DNA from: Polyangiaceae bacterium
GTDB lineage: Bacteria; Myxococcota_A; Polyangia; Polyangiales; Polyangiaceae
Direction of reading: 5' to 3'
Assembly (NCBI GenBank): GCA_016712345.1
Contig: JADJRH010000001.1
Span: 4,839,001-4,903,000 of the forward strand
DNA length: 64,000 nt
Under the pieces are notes generated by a model. The model made no database searches. It saw nothing but the letters and a program-made list of their open reading frames with translations, and was not told where the DNA came from. Shown piece by piece: positions 25,804 through 34,199 of this stretch (within the stretch, counting starts at the first letter, position 1; each line of letters starts with the position of its first letter). The position numbers were made by a program, and so were the translations under genes.

Positions 25804-25853
25804 AAGGAACCCGGACCGTATCAAAACCGGCCGATGATTGTCAGTTGGATTCA

Positions 25854-25888
25854 AGAAAAAGGACGCCCGGCCGGGCTGCGACCGGGCG
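25854..25888 (-). terminator. intrinsic terminator of the decaheme cytochrome gene
   Basis: On the minus strand, a 7-bp GC stem (CGCCCGG at 25882-25888 pairing with CCGGGCG at 25864-25870, plus strand coordinates) is followed by TCCTTTTTC. It lies about 70 bp downstream of the cytochrome stop. Confidence 0.7.
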
Positions 25889-25955
25889 TGTGGGGGATGG
25901 GTAGGTTCAGCGGAGAGTCAGGCCACACTGCCCAAGAGGCGGTGCGGCCCGTGGG

Positions 25956-28679
25956 TCAGTGGCAGGTAGCGCACGACTCTTCTTCGTCGCCGTTCCACGG
26001 ATCGGCAGGCGTCGGGTCGTACGTCTGAATCTTCATGTGCGCGCGTGCCGAGTCGGAGTCATGGCAACCCCAGCAGGGTAGACGCGAAGGTTCCGTTTTC
26101 CAGCTTCCGCTGGTGGTGCCGGCCACGTGACATGACTCGCAATTTCGAACGTCCTGCGGGTAGGTGATGTCCCAGAACCTTCCCGCAACGGGATCGCCGT
26201 TGGAGTACGCCACGGTGGCGATTGGGTAGTTGAGGTTGGCGCCGTTGTGAATTGCGTGCACACGCTTTCCAATGGGGTGTCCACCCGACCATTGACCCGA
26301 CGCCGTCTGCGTTTGGTAATCGTGGCAGGCGCCGCACTGATCCACCGCCAAATCGCCCAGGATCTTGTTGTGGCGTGACCAATCAAGCACCAACCCCTGA
26401 CCGTTGGATGCCTGGTGACACGAGTTACAATTGCGCGTGGGCGGCAGCTCTTCGGTGGCCTGCCCAACGTTGAAAGTCACTTTGGCGACCGTGGGCGTTT
26501 TATAATCGGTAGCGCTCTTGCGACCGCGATCACCGAGTTCCACGCTGGCGACATACGTGCCCGGGCGAAGATCATCCACCGGATCAAGAGTGTAAGTAAT
26601 CTTGTCGGTGAACCACTGCACCTTGGGGTCGTTGTTGGCCGGGTTGGACTGTTTCGCGATCGACACACCCGCCGTGAAGCCGCCAATCACGTTGACCGCC
26701 ACGTTGTTGCCGAAAACAGCCGTGTTCACGGCGCCGGCCATGAGTTGGATCGAGTAGAGTTCACCGAGGTTGCGGCTTCGGATGGAGACTCTCCCATTCG
26801 GTTCAAGGTAGGCAATACCACGCAGCTTGAAGTTGGCGTTGTTGTTGAGCCACGTCACAATTTCAGCCGGAGTGGCGGCCGCCGTGCTTGAGAAAGAGCC
26901 CGAAGAAACGGGAACACTCACCATGCCGGGTAGAATGGTTCCACCGTTCTTGTCGAGGTAGAGATCTTTTCCACCGTCAAACTTGATATCCAATGTGGCG
27001 CCCGCCGCGCTGATATCAAACGGTCCCGCCGTCGTGCTCGTAACCCTGACACGCGCTTTGGTTGTCAAAACGGGGTTGCGGTCGCCGCGAGGCCCGTGAA
27101 CGAAGAAGTTTGACGCTGCGAAAAGGCCGTCTTTCGCCGGGCAGGGAGTTGTTACACAACCTTCCGCGCTGGCGTCGGCTGTGACCGTGTTGTGGTCGAT
27201 GACCGCGCCGCCGTTTTCAAGGTCTTTGAGGACGATGGTAACAACGGGGCTTTCACCGGGCACAAAGTGTGTACCGTTGGCGGGGGTAGAAATGGTGAGT
27301 GTAGCTTGGAACTCGGGCAGATTGCGGATGTCCAGCGTGGTCCAATCGTGGGCGGCAGTGACCGACTTACCCACGGCTGCGCCCGTTGCTTTGTGGCAGA
27401 CGGTGCAGTTGTCGTCATTCAACTGTTGTCCACCGGCGTGGTTTGTACCGGCCACAAAGTCCACATCGTTGTGGCATGACCCGCACACTTCACGTGACGG
27501 CTTTTCTTTCCAAGCGTTCACGTCTTGACCGGCGCCGTCATGGCATTTCTGACAGTTGCCATTGACCGCCGGGAAGCCGGCTTTCCACCATTCATGTTTG
27601 GCGTTTTGGAAGCCCCAAATCGCATATTCACCGTTGTCGGCGCTTTCATCGGCCGGTGTGGCGGGATTGTCCCAAACGACACCATCGGGGCCGGGGATGG
27701 TGGCAAGTTCTCCACCCGCATGGATCTTGTGGATCATCACCTGGAAATCGATGGTTTCACCACCGTGCGGATCGGTGCTGCCCTGCGCGTGGCAAGTCAC
27801 GCAGTTTTCTACCGTCATGCGGTCGCCGCCGTGAGCCGCAAAACGCGGGCCGTGGCAGTTTTGACAAGCCGAGGTTTGAACGATGTCTCGGTGCTCTTTG
27901 TCGGTGAGCGGCGAGCCGTCGGGAACGAAGTCAAAGTTGGCGTCGGCAGTGGGACCGGCGCCGCCGCCCAACATGATGGATACGCGATGGCGGAGGTTGG
28001 GTTCATACTCAATGGTTGTGCCGGCAACCGGGGTTTTGACCATTGTCAGATCGGTGGCGAGCACGTAAGTGTAGCTGCCGTCACCGTGGTCGGTGAGCAT
28101 GCCATTGTTCTCACGATAGCCTTGATCTGCCGCGGTTCCATCGGGCTTGGGCCAGTCGCCCATGGCTGAACCGGATACGGTTTGTGAGCGGTAGACGTAC
28201 GGCACCCACTTGTTAAACGACTCACCCATTTGCGGGGGGAGGAGTTTGGCGATGGACGCGTTTACCGCTGTAATACCGGGGACAGGATTGCCGTCTTCGT
28301 CGGCCACGGTAAAGTCGACAGTCACAATGCCCGCGTCGCTTTTTGCCGAGGTAATGTTTGCAACGGCGTAAAACTTACCACTCTCGTCAAAGGCTTGTTG
28401 AGCGAGAGCATCGCGGCCGTGGAAAAGCGTAAGCTCCACATTGCCGCCGTCTTCACCGTTGGTTCCATTGGTACCATTTGTACCGTTGGTGCCGTCTGTA
28501 CCGTTGGTGCCGTCTGTACCGTTGGTACCGTCCTGACCGTTGGTACCGTCCTGACCGTTGGTACCATCTTGTCCGTCTTGCCCGTCTGTTCCCGGTGGGC
28601 CCGCAGGCCCTTCACAACCGGACAGGGCGAGGGCGCCGCCGAACAGCAGCATGGCAATGAGTTTTGGTGTCCGCAGCAT
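25956..28679 (-). CDS. decaheme c-type cytochrome lipoprotein, OmcA/MtrC family, with collagen-like stalk
   Basis: A 907-aa protein. ATG 28679 is chosen because GGAGA precedes it and it gives a clean lipoprotein signal (LLFGGALALSGC). Right after the lipid cysteine comes a collagen-like stalk of about 18 Gly-x-y triplets, mostly GTN, GTD and GQD. Ten CxxCH haem sites follow: CQNCH, CVTCH, CQKCH, CGSCH, CTVCH in the first half and CNSCH, CGACH, CESCH, CWGCH, CATCH in the second, the last at the extreme C-terminus. Two pentaheme modules separated by beta domains match the OmcA/MtrC layout, used for electron transfer to extracellular acceptors. No porin (MtrB) or MtrA homologue is in the window. 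Confidence 0.93.
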   Translation of the reverse strand: MLRTPKLIAMLLFGGALALSGCEGPAGPPGTDGQDGQDGTNGQDGTNGQDGTNGTDGTNGTDGTNGTNGTNGTNGEDGGNVELTLFHGRDALAQQAFDESGKFYAVANITSAKSDAGIVTVDFTVADEDGNPVPGITAVNASIAKLLPPQMGESFNKWVPYVYRSQTVSGSAMGDWPKPDGTAADQGYRENNGMLTDHGDGSYTYVLATDLTMVKTPVAGTTIEYEPNLRHRVSIMLGGGAGPTADANFDFVPDGSPLTDKEHRDIVQTSACQNCHGPRFAAHGGDRMTVENCVTCHAQGSTDPHGGETIDFQVMIHKIHAGGELATIPGPDGVVWDNPATPADESADNGEYAIWGFQNAKHEWWKAGFPAVNGNCQKCHDGAGQDVNAWKEKPSREVCGSCHNDVDFVAGTNHAGGQQLNDDNCTVCHKATGAAVGKSVTAAHDWTTLDIRNLPEFQATLTISTPANGTHFVPGESPVVTIVLKDLENGGAVIDHNTVTADASAEGCVTTPCPAKDGLFAASNFFVHGPRGDRNPVLTTKARVRVTSTTAGPFDISAAGATLDIKFDGGKDLYLDKNGGTILPGMVSVPVSSGSFSSTAAATPAEIVTWLNNNANFKLRGIAYLEPNGRVSIRSRNLGELYSIQLMAGAVNTAVFGNNVAVNVIGGFTAGVSIAKQSNPANNDPKVQWFTDKITYTLDPVDDLRPGTYVASVELGDRGRKSATDYKTPTVAKVTFNVGQATEELPPTRNCNSCHQASNGQGLVLDWSRHNKILGDLAVDQCGACHDYQTQTASGQWSGGHPIGKRVHAIHNGANLNYPIATVAYSNGDPVAGRFWDITYPQDVRNCESCHVAGTTSGSWKTEPSRLPCWGCHDSDSARAHMKIQTYDPTPADPWNGDEEESCATCH
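28455..28610 (-). repeat. tandem 9/18-bp repeats encoding the collagen-like stalk
   Basis: Imperfect 9-bp units such as ACCGTTGGT and ACCGTCCTG alternate, reading Gly-Thr-Asn, Gly-Thr-Asp and Gly-Gln-Asp on the minus strand. Such a tract is prone to expansion and contraction, which would change stalk length in steps of three residues. Confidence 0.85.
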
Positions 28680-28929
28680 TGCGGGTCTCCTTGTTTGCGT
28701 GGGGCCACGCGCCAAAATCGGCAGAGTGCCGAATAAGAAACGGCGCCGACGGCTCGCCGCCGCCTTCGCTGTACCGCAAAAATGGTGCCGCAGCGAAAGA
28801 ATAAAAAACAGCTTTCAAATTCGCATTTCTGAGAAGTCGGCCTCCGATCTTTTCGCGCTTCAACGCGGTTCTTGCGACCCGCGCGCAACCTCATCGTCAT
28901 CGGCAAAGGTCTTGCACGGAACCACACCT

Positions 28930-30921
28930 ATGCCCACACAAGAGGTTCAACGCCCCCGTCTGCTCCAAGTTGAAGTGGCGTCCGGTGACCAGCTCGACAT
29001 TCGCCATTTTTCTATTCACGAGCGAATGAACCAACTCTTCGGCATTGGTTTGCGGGTCGTTTCCGACAATTCTGATATCAACTTTGATCAGGTGGTAGGT
29101 CAGCCCGCCGGTTTGACCATTCGTTCCGCGCACCACGAACGCAGGTTTACCGGCATTGTCAGCCGCTTCCGACAGGTTGGGGTGGAGGATCACGGTTTAT
29201 CCACCTATGAACTCGAAATTGTTCCAGCGCTCTGGCTTCTGACGCAGCGCCGCAATCACCGCGTGTTTCAACACAAGTCAGAACTTGATATTGTGCGCGA
29301 CCTTCTCGCCGAGTGGAAAATCCCCTACGTTGAGCGGCTTTCCGATAACTACCCAAAACGAAAATACAGGGTTCAATACGGTGAGAGCGACTTTGCCTTT
29401 TGCTCGCGCATGCTCGAAGACGCAGGAGTAAGCTTCTACTTTGAACTTGTGGACGGTGAAACTCAACTTGTTCTTCACGATGCTCCACAATCCAATTCAC
29501 TTCGCCTTCCCCCCATTCCATACCGTGAAAACCCTTCGGACGGTGACCTTGAACACGTCACTCAAGTGAATATTGAGCGCAAAGTTCGCCCTGGAAAATA
29601 CACTGTTCGCGACCATGACTACCGGAGGCCGGCTTCGTACAAATTGCTCGCCTCGTCTGAAAATGGGCTGAACGTGGAGTCAAAGCTCGAACGATTTCAC
29701 TACGTGCCGGGCAGTTTTTTGTTTGAGACTGACAAGGGAGAAGCCACCCCTTCGGCCGATGACAAAGGCCGTTATCGAACGGTTGAACCTGAAGGGGCCA
29801 AGATCGCTCAAAAACGCCTCGACGCAAAGCGCGCTGTTGCCAGGAGCATTTCGTTTCAAACCAATGCCATCGACCTGTCGCCCGGCGCCGTTGTTTCATT
29901 TCTTGACCATCCAAAGAGTGAAGTTTCACCCTCCAAACGCCTGCTTGTATTGGCCTCCCAATTTGAAGGTACCCACAGTGGAGATTGGGCCCACTCTATT
30001 GAATCGGTGCGGGCAGAATTGCCCTATCGGCCTCCTCTCGTCACCGCCAAGCCGCGCGTGCTCGGTGTAGAAAGCGCCACGGTTGTCGGTCCGCCCGGTG
30101 AAGAAATCTCCACGGATGAATTTGGTCGCGTGCGTGTCCACTTTCATTGGGATCGCGAAAGTCGGATGGATGACAACTCGTCGTGTTGGATTCATGTCAG
30201 CCAACCCTGGGGTGGTACCGGATTCGGCGGCACCAACCTGCCGCGAATTGGGCAAGAAGTGATTGTTGACTTTTTGGGCGGTGATCCCGACAGACCTATT
30301 GTCATTGGTCGAGTTTATACAAACCTGACAAAGACACCCTACCGCCTACCCGACAACAAAACCCAAAGCGGATGGAGAAGTCGATCGTCGCCGGGCGGCT
30401 CGGGAGACAACTACAACGAGATCATGTTTGAGGATAAAAAGGGCCAAGAACTCCTTCGGATGCAGGCCGAAAAAGACCTCAACAAACTCGTTAAAAACGA
30501 CGAAGAGGCCACCGTCGGTCACGACAGAAAACGCAATGTCGGCAACGATGAAACACTGTCGATTGGAAACAATCGCACCCGCACAGTGGGGGTGAACGAA
30601 ACGGTATTGGTTGGAAATGACCGCTCCAAAACCATCGGCGCAAACGAGGCGATTGGAATTGGTATGAACCAACTTCTTGCCATCGGCGCCAACCAAGCCA
30701 CCCGCATCGGTGAGTCACAAGATACAAAAATTGGTAAAAATCAAACCGTTGAAATTGGTAAAGAACTCAAGATAAACGTTGGCGAAGTGATCGAAATTGT
30801 CTGCGGTAAAAGCGTTTTGCGAATGGACAAAGAAGGCAACGTTACCATCAACGGCACCAAGTTCAACTTTGAAGCTTCCGGCCATGTCCAGGTCAGCGGC
30901 GAATTGATTGATCTCAACTGA
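28930..30921 (+). CDS. vgrG: type VI secretion spike protein VgrG
   Basis: A 663-aa VgrG from ATG 28930 (MPTQEVQRPRLLQVEVASG). The N-terminal gp27-like part (FSIHERMNQLFGIGLRVVSD, then VQYGESDFAFCSRMLEDAGV) leads to the gp5 OB fold (VVGPPGEEISTDEFGRVRVH, SSCWIHVSQPWGGTGFGGTN, RIGQEVIVDFLGGDPDRPIV). The C-terminus (about 510-640) is a gp5-like needle with repeating short hydrophobic units (TVGHDRKRNVGNDETLSIGN). It lacks a fused catalytic domain. It heads a five-gene same-strand module with adaptor, PAAR-like tip, candidate effector and candidate immunity. No core T6SS sheath or baseplate genes are in the window, so this is an orphan VgrG island. A 250-bp intergenic region upstream should hold the promoter. 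Confidence 0.96.
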   Translation: MPTQEVQRPRLLQVEVASGDQLDIRHFSIHERMNQLFGIGLRVVSDNSDINFDQVVGQPAGLTIRSAHHERRFTGIVSRFRQVGVEDHGLSTYELEIVPALWLLTQRRNHRVFQHKSELDIVRDLLAEWKIPYVERLSDNYPKRKYRVQYGESDFAFCSRMLEDAGVSFYFELVDGETQLVLHDAPQSNSLRLPPIPYRENPSDGDLEHVTQVNIERKVRPGKYTVRDHDYRRPASYKLLASSENGLNVESKLERFHYVPGSFLFETDKGEATPSADDKGRYRTVEPEGAKIAQKRLDAKRAVARSISFQTNAIDLSPGAVVSFLDHPKSEVSPSKRLLVLASQFEGTHSGDWAHSIESVRAELPYRPPLVTAKPRVLGVESATVVGPPGEEISTDEFGRVRVHFHWDRESRMDDNSSCWIHVSQPWGGTGFGGTNLPRIGQEVIVDFLGGDPDRPIVIGRVYTNLTKTPYRLPDNKTQSGWRSRSSPGGSGDNYNEIMFEDKKGQELLRMQAEKDLNKLVKNDEEATVGHDRKRNVGNDETLSIGNNRTRTVGVNETVLVGNDRSKTIGANEAIGIGMNQLLAIGANQATRIGESQDTKIGKNQTVEIGKELKINVGEVIEIVCGKSVLRMDKEGNVTINGTKFNFEASGHVQVSGELIDLN

Positions 30922-30932
30922 GGCGCGCTACC

Positions 30933-31961
30933 ATGCTGGAGGTTAAAAACCTAACCCTGGGTGACGCGTTTTCCTTTGAAAAAGAAGGCGCTTTGGGAGA
31001 GCTTTTTTCTGTTGTTGTTGTCAAGTATAGCTACGACATCAAGGAGGGTGAACTTCGGCTCTCAAACAATCCGCCCGGGATCACTCTGGCCGATCGCTAC
31101 TTTGGCGAGCCTGAAAAATCTTCCCTTGAAATAGAGGGCGACCTGGTGCTCCAAAAACCCGGTACCGACCTTTGGCTGACGGGAAAGGCAAAAGCGCCTT
31201 CCAACAAGCCTGAACGTGGTTGGACAGCAGAAATTCAGGTTGGACCGATCGGCGCTGTGTACGCTCTTTGCGGGCCGCGATATTGGGAATTTCAAGACCC
31301 AAAAGGCTGGACTCTCACCCAGCCTGAAGAAGTGACTTCCGTAGAACTGCGGTACGAAAATGCGTTTGGTGGGCTCCGTCAAACCGCCGCCGCCGAACTT
31401 GAGGCCTGGCCATCCAACCCGGTTGGAAAAGGGTATCTCAACGTTGGTGGACTGAATCGGAAAGAGCGCTACGGCGCACCGTCTATCCTGTTTGCCGATG
31501 ATGTGTACACAAAACCCGAGCACCTTCCGCGGACGGCGCCTCTCGGCCCCATCAACCGATGGTGGAAAGAGCGGTACAAGTTTGCCGGCACGTACGACAA
31601 AGCGTGGGAAGACACATGGAAAGGGAAGCGCCCTTTCCCTTGTTTGCCCGCCGACTTCAACACGCGGTTCTGCAACGCGGCGCACCCCACATTTGTGGCA
31701 ACACCTCACCTGAAAGGCGGCGAGCCAATGGTCCTCTCTGGGTTTGGCTCCGATCTGAATTTAAAAACGCACGTGCCCACCGTTGCTCATGAAGCGCTGA
31801 TACGAGATGGAAGCCGCGCCGGGGAGCTTTCACCATTTCTTCTCGATACTGTGCACGTGGACCTGACAAACAGTCAGGTGCATTTTGTATGGCGTCTCAC
31901 GTTGCCGGCGTCGCTCGACGCGTCAAGCGCGCTTGTCAGACTTGCCGATTTGGAAAAATAG
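30933..31961 (+). CDS. DUF2169-family T6SS adaptor
   Basis: A 342-aa protein with DUF2169 features: an early VVVVKYSYDI strand, LADRYFGEPEKSS, the GPRYWEF motif, YENAFGG and a C-terminal FVWRLTLP. It begins 11 bp after vgrG and stops two bases before the PAAR-like gene. DUF2169 proteins encoded between VgrG and PAAR-like DUF4150 genes, as in the Agrobacterium tumefaciens vgrG2 cluster, are required for effector loading or delivery. I infer the same adaptor role for the nuclease-like protein two genes downstream. No signal or membrane segment, so it should act in the cytoplasm. Confidence 0.88.
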   Translation: MLEVKNLTLGDAFSFEKEGALGELFSVVVVKYSYDIKEGELRLSNNPPGITLADRYFGEPEKSSLEIEGDLVLQKPGTDLWLTGKAKAPSNKPERGWTAEIQVGPIGAVYALCGPRYWEFQDPKGWTLTQPEEVTSVELRYENAFGGLRQTAAAELEAWPSNPVGKGYLNVGGLNRKERYGAPSILFADDVYTKPEHLPRTAPLGPINRWWKERYKFAGTYDKAWEDTWKGKRPFPCLPADFNTRFCNAAHPTFVATPHLKGGEPMVLSGFGSDLNLKTHVPTVAHEALIRDGSRAGELSPFLLDTVHVDLTNSQVHFVWRLTLPASLDASSALVRLADLEK

Positions 31962-31963
31962 AC

Positions 31964-32296
31964 ATGGCTACCAAACATATCACCGACAAAGAAGTAAAGT
32001 TCGTCGCCGTCAACACCAGCCCCGACGTGTGCATTGTGGGAGGTGTGCCTGTGCCGTTTGATATCAGTCGCACGCTGGATCATGCGGTCGTTCATTCCAA
32101 CAATGTTCGCGCGCGCGGCCATTGGGTACTTCGCATCGGCGATGTTGTTGCGGGGGTAGACGGCGACGCCGGATCGGGGATTATCTCGGGGACATCGCAG
32201 GGCGCGGGCGATGTGATTTTCAAGACAGGAGCCAACTCGGTTCGTGCCAACAAGATCATCGTCTGCCGGCATCAATGCCGAGTGGAGATGAACTGA
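31964..32296 (+). CDS. PAAR-like (DUF4150) spike tip protein
   Basis: A 110-aa protein from ATG 31964. It contains the DUF4150 hallmark around residues 17-30 (NTSPDVCIVGGVPVPFDI) and glycine-rich strands with a later Cys/His cluster (KIIVCRHQC) that could bind the tip metal. DUF4150 proteins form the sharpened tip of the VgrG needle and connect it to an effector. Its stop overlaps the effector start (TGATG), implying translational coupling of tip and cargo. Confidence 0.85.
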   Translation: MATKHITDKEVKFVAVNTSPDVCIVGGVPVPFDISRTLDHAVVHSNNVRARGHWVLRIGDVVAGVDGDAGSGIISGTSQGAGDVIFKTGANSVRANKIIVCRHQCRVEMN

Positions 32297-33204
32297 TGAA
32301 TCAAAACGCCGGTGGTCAAGCACTGACCATGCAGGTCAGTCAGACGAATTTGTACCAGCGACTTCGGGCCGAACTTGAAGCGGCCGGCGTCCGCGCCCGC
32401 GAGTTGAGTGAAAACTACAGTCGAGGCAGCGTGGATGCCGATACTTCGGCCGATCTCCTTGACAGGTGGGCCCAGGAGGTTGACAACCTTGACGCAATTG
32501 ACCGAGCGATCGACGAAGGTCTGCGTTCGGGTCAACTCACGGGCAGTCAGTATAGTGAGCTGCTTGGATCGTCATCCAACATCGGTTCATCACTCAACAA
32601 CGGAGGCAGTCAACTTCAGCGCCTCACCATGCCCCATTTACCGTTTTCGGAGCGCCTTTCTGAAACACTGGCATCGATTGCGGCGGTTCGCGGGCGGCGC
32701 GGGCGCTCGGCCAACAGTGCTCGCAGACTCAGTGAAAGGGTTCGGCGCAACAGGACAAGCAACCGTGACAGCGGTACCAACGTTCGCCGCGACAGGCCGC
32801 CCCAGTGTATTGTGGGTAGACATCGTGAACTCAAAAATCGATGCCGGCAGTATGGAATGCAATCGCATCACATTGTTCCCGACAGGTATGTGCGCGACGG
32901 TGTTCGGTCGAGCGGTGCGGGTAGAATTTTGAGTGTGGACGATGGTCCGGCCATTTGCGTACGCGGAAATGCGTTTGTCGGTGGAACGCACCATGCCATG
33001 ATTCACGCCGACATTGAGGCCACTCTGGCGTCGCGGGCAAATGGAGCCGGAACAATGCCCCTGAGAGACGTCATGTCAGCCGTCATTCGCGCTTCTGCCG
33101 CCCACCCCAACATCGCGCCCTGCATCGCACACGTCCTTCGCGAGTTGACCGAGGCGTTCGCGGGCAAAGACCTCAATCAAGAAGTCAGGATCACACGCCG
33201 ATGA
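32296..33204 (+). CDS. candidate T6SS effector, His-rich nuclease-like C-terminal domain
   Basis: A 302-aa protein. Residues 1-165 are helical and low in aromatics, ending in an Arg-rich linker (RGRRGRSANSARRLSERVRR), consistent with a docking region. Residues 170-290 carry the probable toxin: CRQYGMQSHHIVPDRYV around 180-198, then GNAFVGGTHHAMIHADIEA around 223-241. The Ser-His-His-hydrophobic-Val-Pro core followed by a second His cluster resembles His-Me finger (HNH/SHH/AHH-type) DNases of polymorphic toxins. It sits between the PAAR-like gene and an overlapping small-operon partner, the usual effector position. Nuclease activity is inferred; I recognise no exact family. Confidence 0.7.
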   Translation: MNQNAGGQALTMQVSQTNLYQRLRAELEAAGVRARELSENYSRGSVDADTSADLLDRWAQEVDNLDAIDRAIDEGLRSGQLTGSQYSELLGSSSNIGSSLNNGGSQLQRLTMPHLPFSERLSETLASIAAVRGRRGRSANSARRLSERVRRNRTSNRDSGTNVRRDRPPQCIVGRHRELKNRCRQYGMQSHHIVPDRYVRDGVRSSGAGRILSVDDGPAICVRGNAFVGGTHHAMIHADIEATLASRANGAGTMPLRDVMSAVIRASAAHPNIAPCIAHVLRELTEAFAGKDLNQEVRITRR

Positions 33205-34199
33205 CCTCCTATTCAGAATCTGAAGGCGGTGAACCTTCGTTCGTCTTTACTCGGGCCGTTGCCGACAGCGGAGCATCGGTTTGGATGACGGCCACAAATG
33301 CCGAGCCGGGTGAAATTCCCGATACAACAAGGCTCTTTCATTACACATCAAAAGCCGCGCCCGCCTGGGAACGAAACGATGTTTCGGGTTGGGTGGTGGG
33401 GCTTTCAGCCAAACCCACGGCAAAAGAAAGTGCTGCCTCCATATTTGCTCTAACCGACGAAGGATGTGTACACAACCTGACTCATGGGAAGATCGAAGCC
33501 GAAGACATTCCCGAGGCCGGACTGTGGAAACCCACCTCCAAGGGTAGAGGCGCTCTCACTTCTGTTCGGCTCGTTGAAAATCACCTTTTTGCGTGCGGCC
33601 GCGCGGGTCAAGTGTACCGCCGTTCTTCGTCGGGCAAATGGGGTAGAATGGACAAGGGGATTGTTCAGCCGGCCGACATTGACCTCGACAAAGTGCTGCG
33701 CCTGCAAGACATTGGAGGTTTGCACGAAAACGATCTCTACTGCGTCATGCACGTGGTGAGAGGAAACGAAATGGGCGGCGCTGTCGCGCATTGGGATGGA
33801 TCCACTTGGACGTTGCTCGATCTACCCAACGTTCCGGCGCTGAACGTTGTGTACGCAGAGGATGAATCAAACGTGTGGATTGTGGGTCACGAAGGCGCGC
33901 TCTTATGCGGAAACCACAAAGACGGATTTTCTAACCTTACCGCCCACCGCAGCCCGCACCTATTTCATGCGCTTTCGGTTTACCAGGGTGAGATTTTTTT
34001 GGCGTCGCATTTGGGCCTTTTTCGCTACGACAAAAAACGTGGCCGGATCATAAAGGTGCGCACCGACCTGGACATGGAGCCCGGTTATATGCACAGCCTT
34101 GAGTCAACAGACGGCGTATTGTGGGCAGTTGGGCTGACAGACGTGCTCCGATTTGACGGCACCCGCTGGGAGAGAATCGATCTACCCACGTGGGGATGA
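33201..34199 (+). CDS. beta-propeller protein, candidate immunity partner of the effector
   Basis: A 332-aa protein with no signal peptide and about six WD/YCF48-like blades (GWVVGLSAKPTAKESAASIF, VAHWDGSTWTLLDLPNVPAL, VYAEDESNVWIVGHEGALLC, LWAVGLTDVLRFDGTRWERI). Its start overlaps the effector stop (ATGA), so the two are translationally coupled. In VgrG-adaptor-PAAR-effector modules the gene directly after the effector is normally immunity; a cytoplasmic beta-propeller would fit a DNase inhibitor. It converges with the DNA methyltransferase gene, overlapping its end by 18 bp. The immunity role rests on position alone. Confidence 0.65.
   Translation: MTSYSESEGGEPSFVFTRAVADSGASVWMTATNAEPGEIPDTTRLFHYTSKAAPAWERNDVSGWVVGLSAKPTAKESAASIFALTDEGCVHNLTHGKIEAEDIPEAGLWKPTSKGRGALTSVRLVENHLFACGRAGQVYRRSSSGKWGRMDKGIVQPADIDLDKVLRLQDIGGLHENDLYCVMHVVRGNEMGGAVAHWDGSTWTLLDLPNVPALNVVYAEDESNVWIVGHEGALLCGNHKDGFSNLTAHRSPHLFHALSVYQGEIFLASHLGLFRYDKKRGRIIKVRTDLDMEPGYMHSLESTDGVLWAVGLTDVLRFDGTRWERIDLPTWG

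Noticed and set aside
28455..28610. Short tandem repeats as a CRISPR or origin iteron set
   Set aside because: They encode Gly-x-y triplets of the cytochrome stalk.
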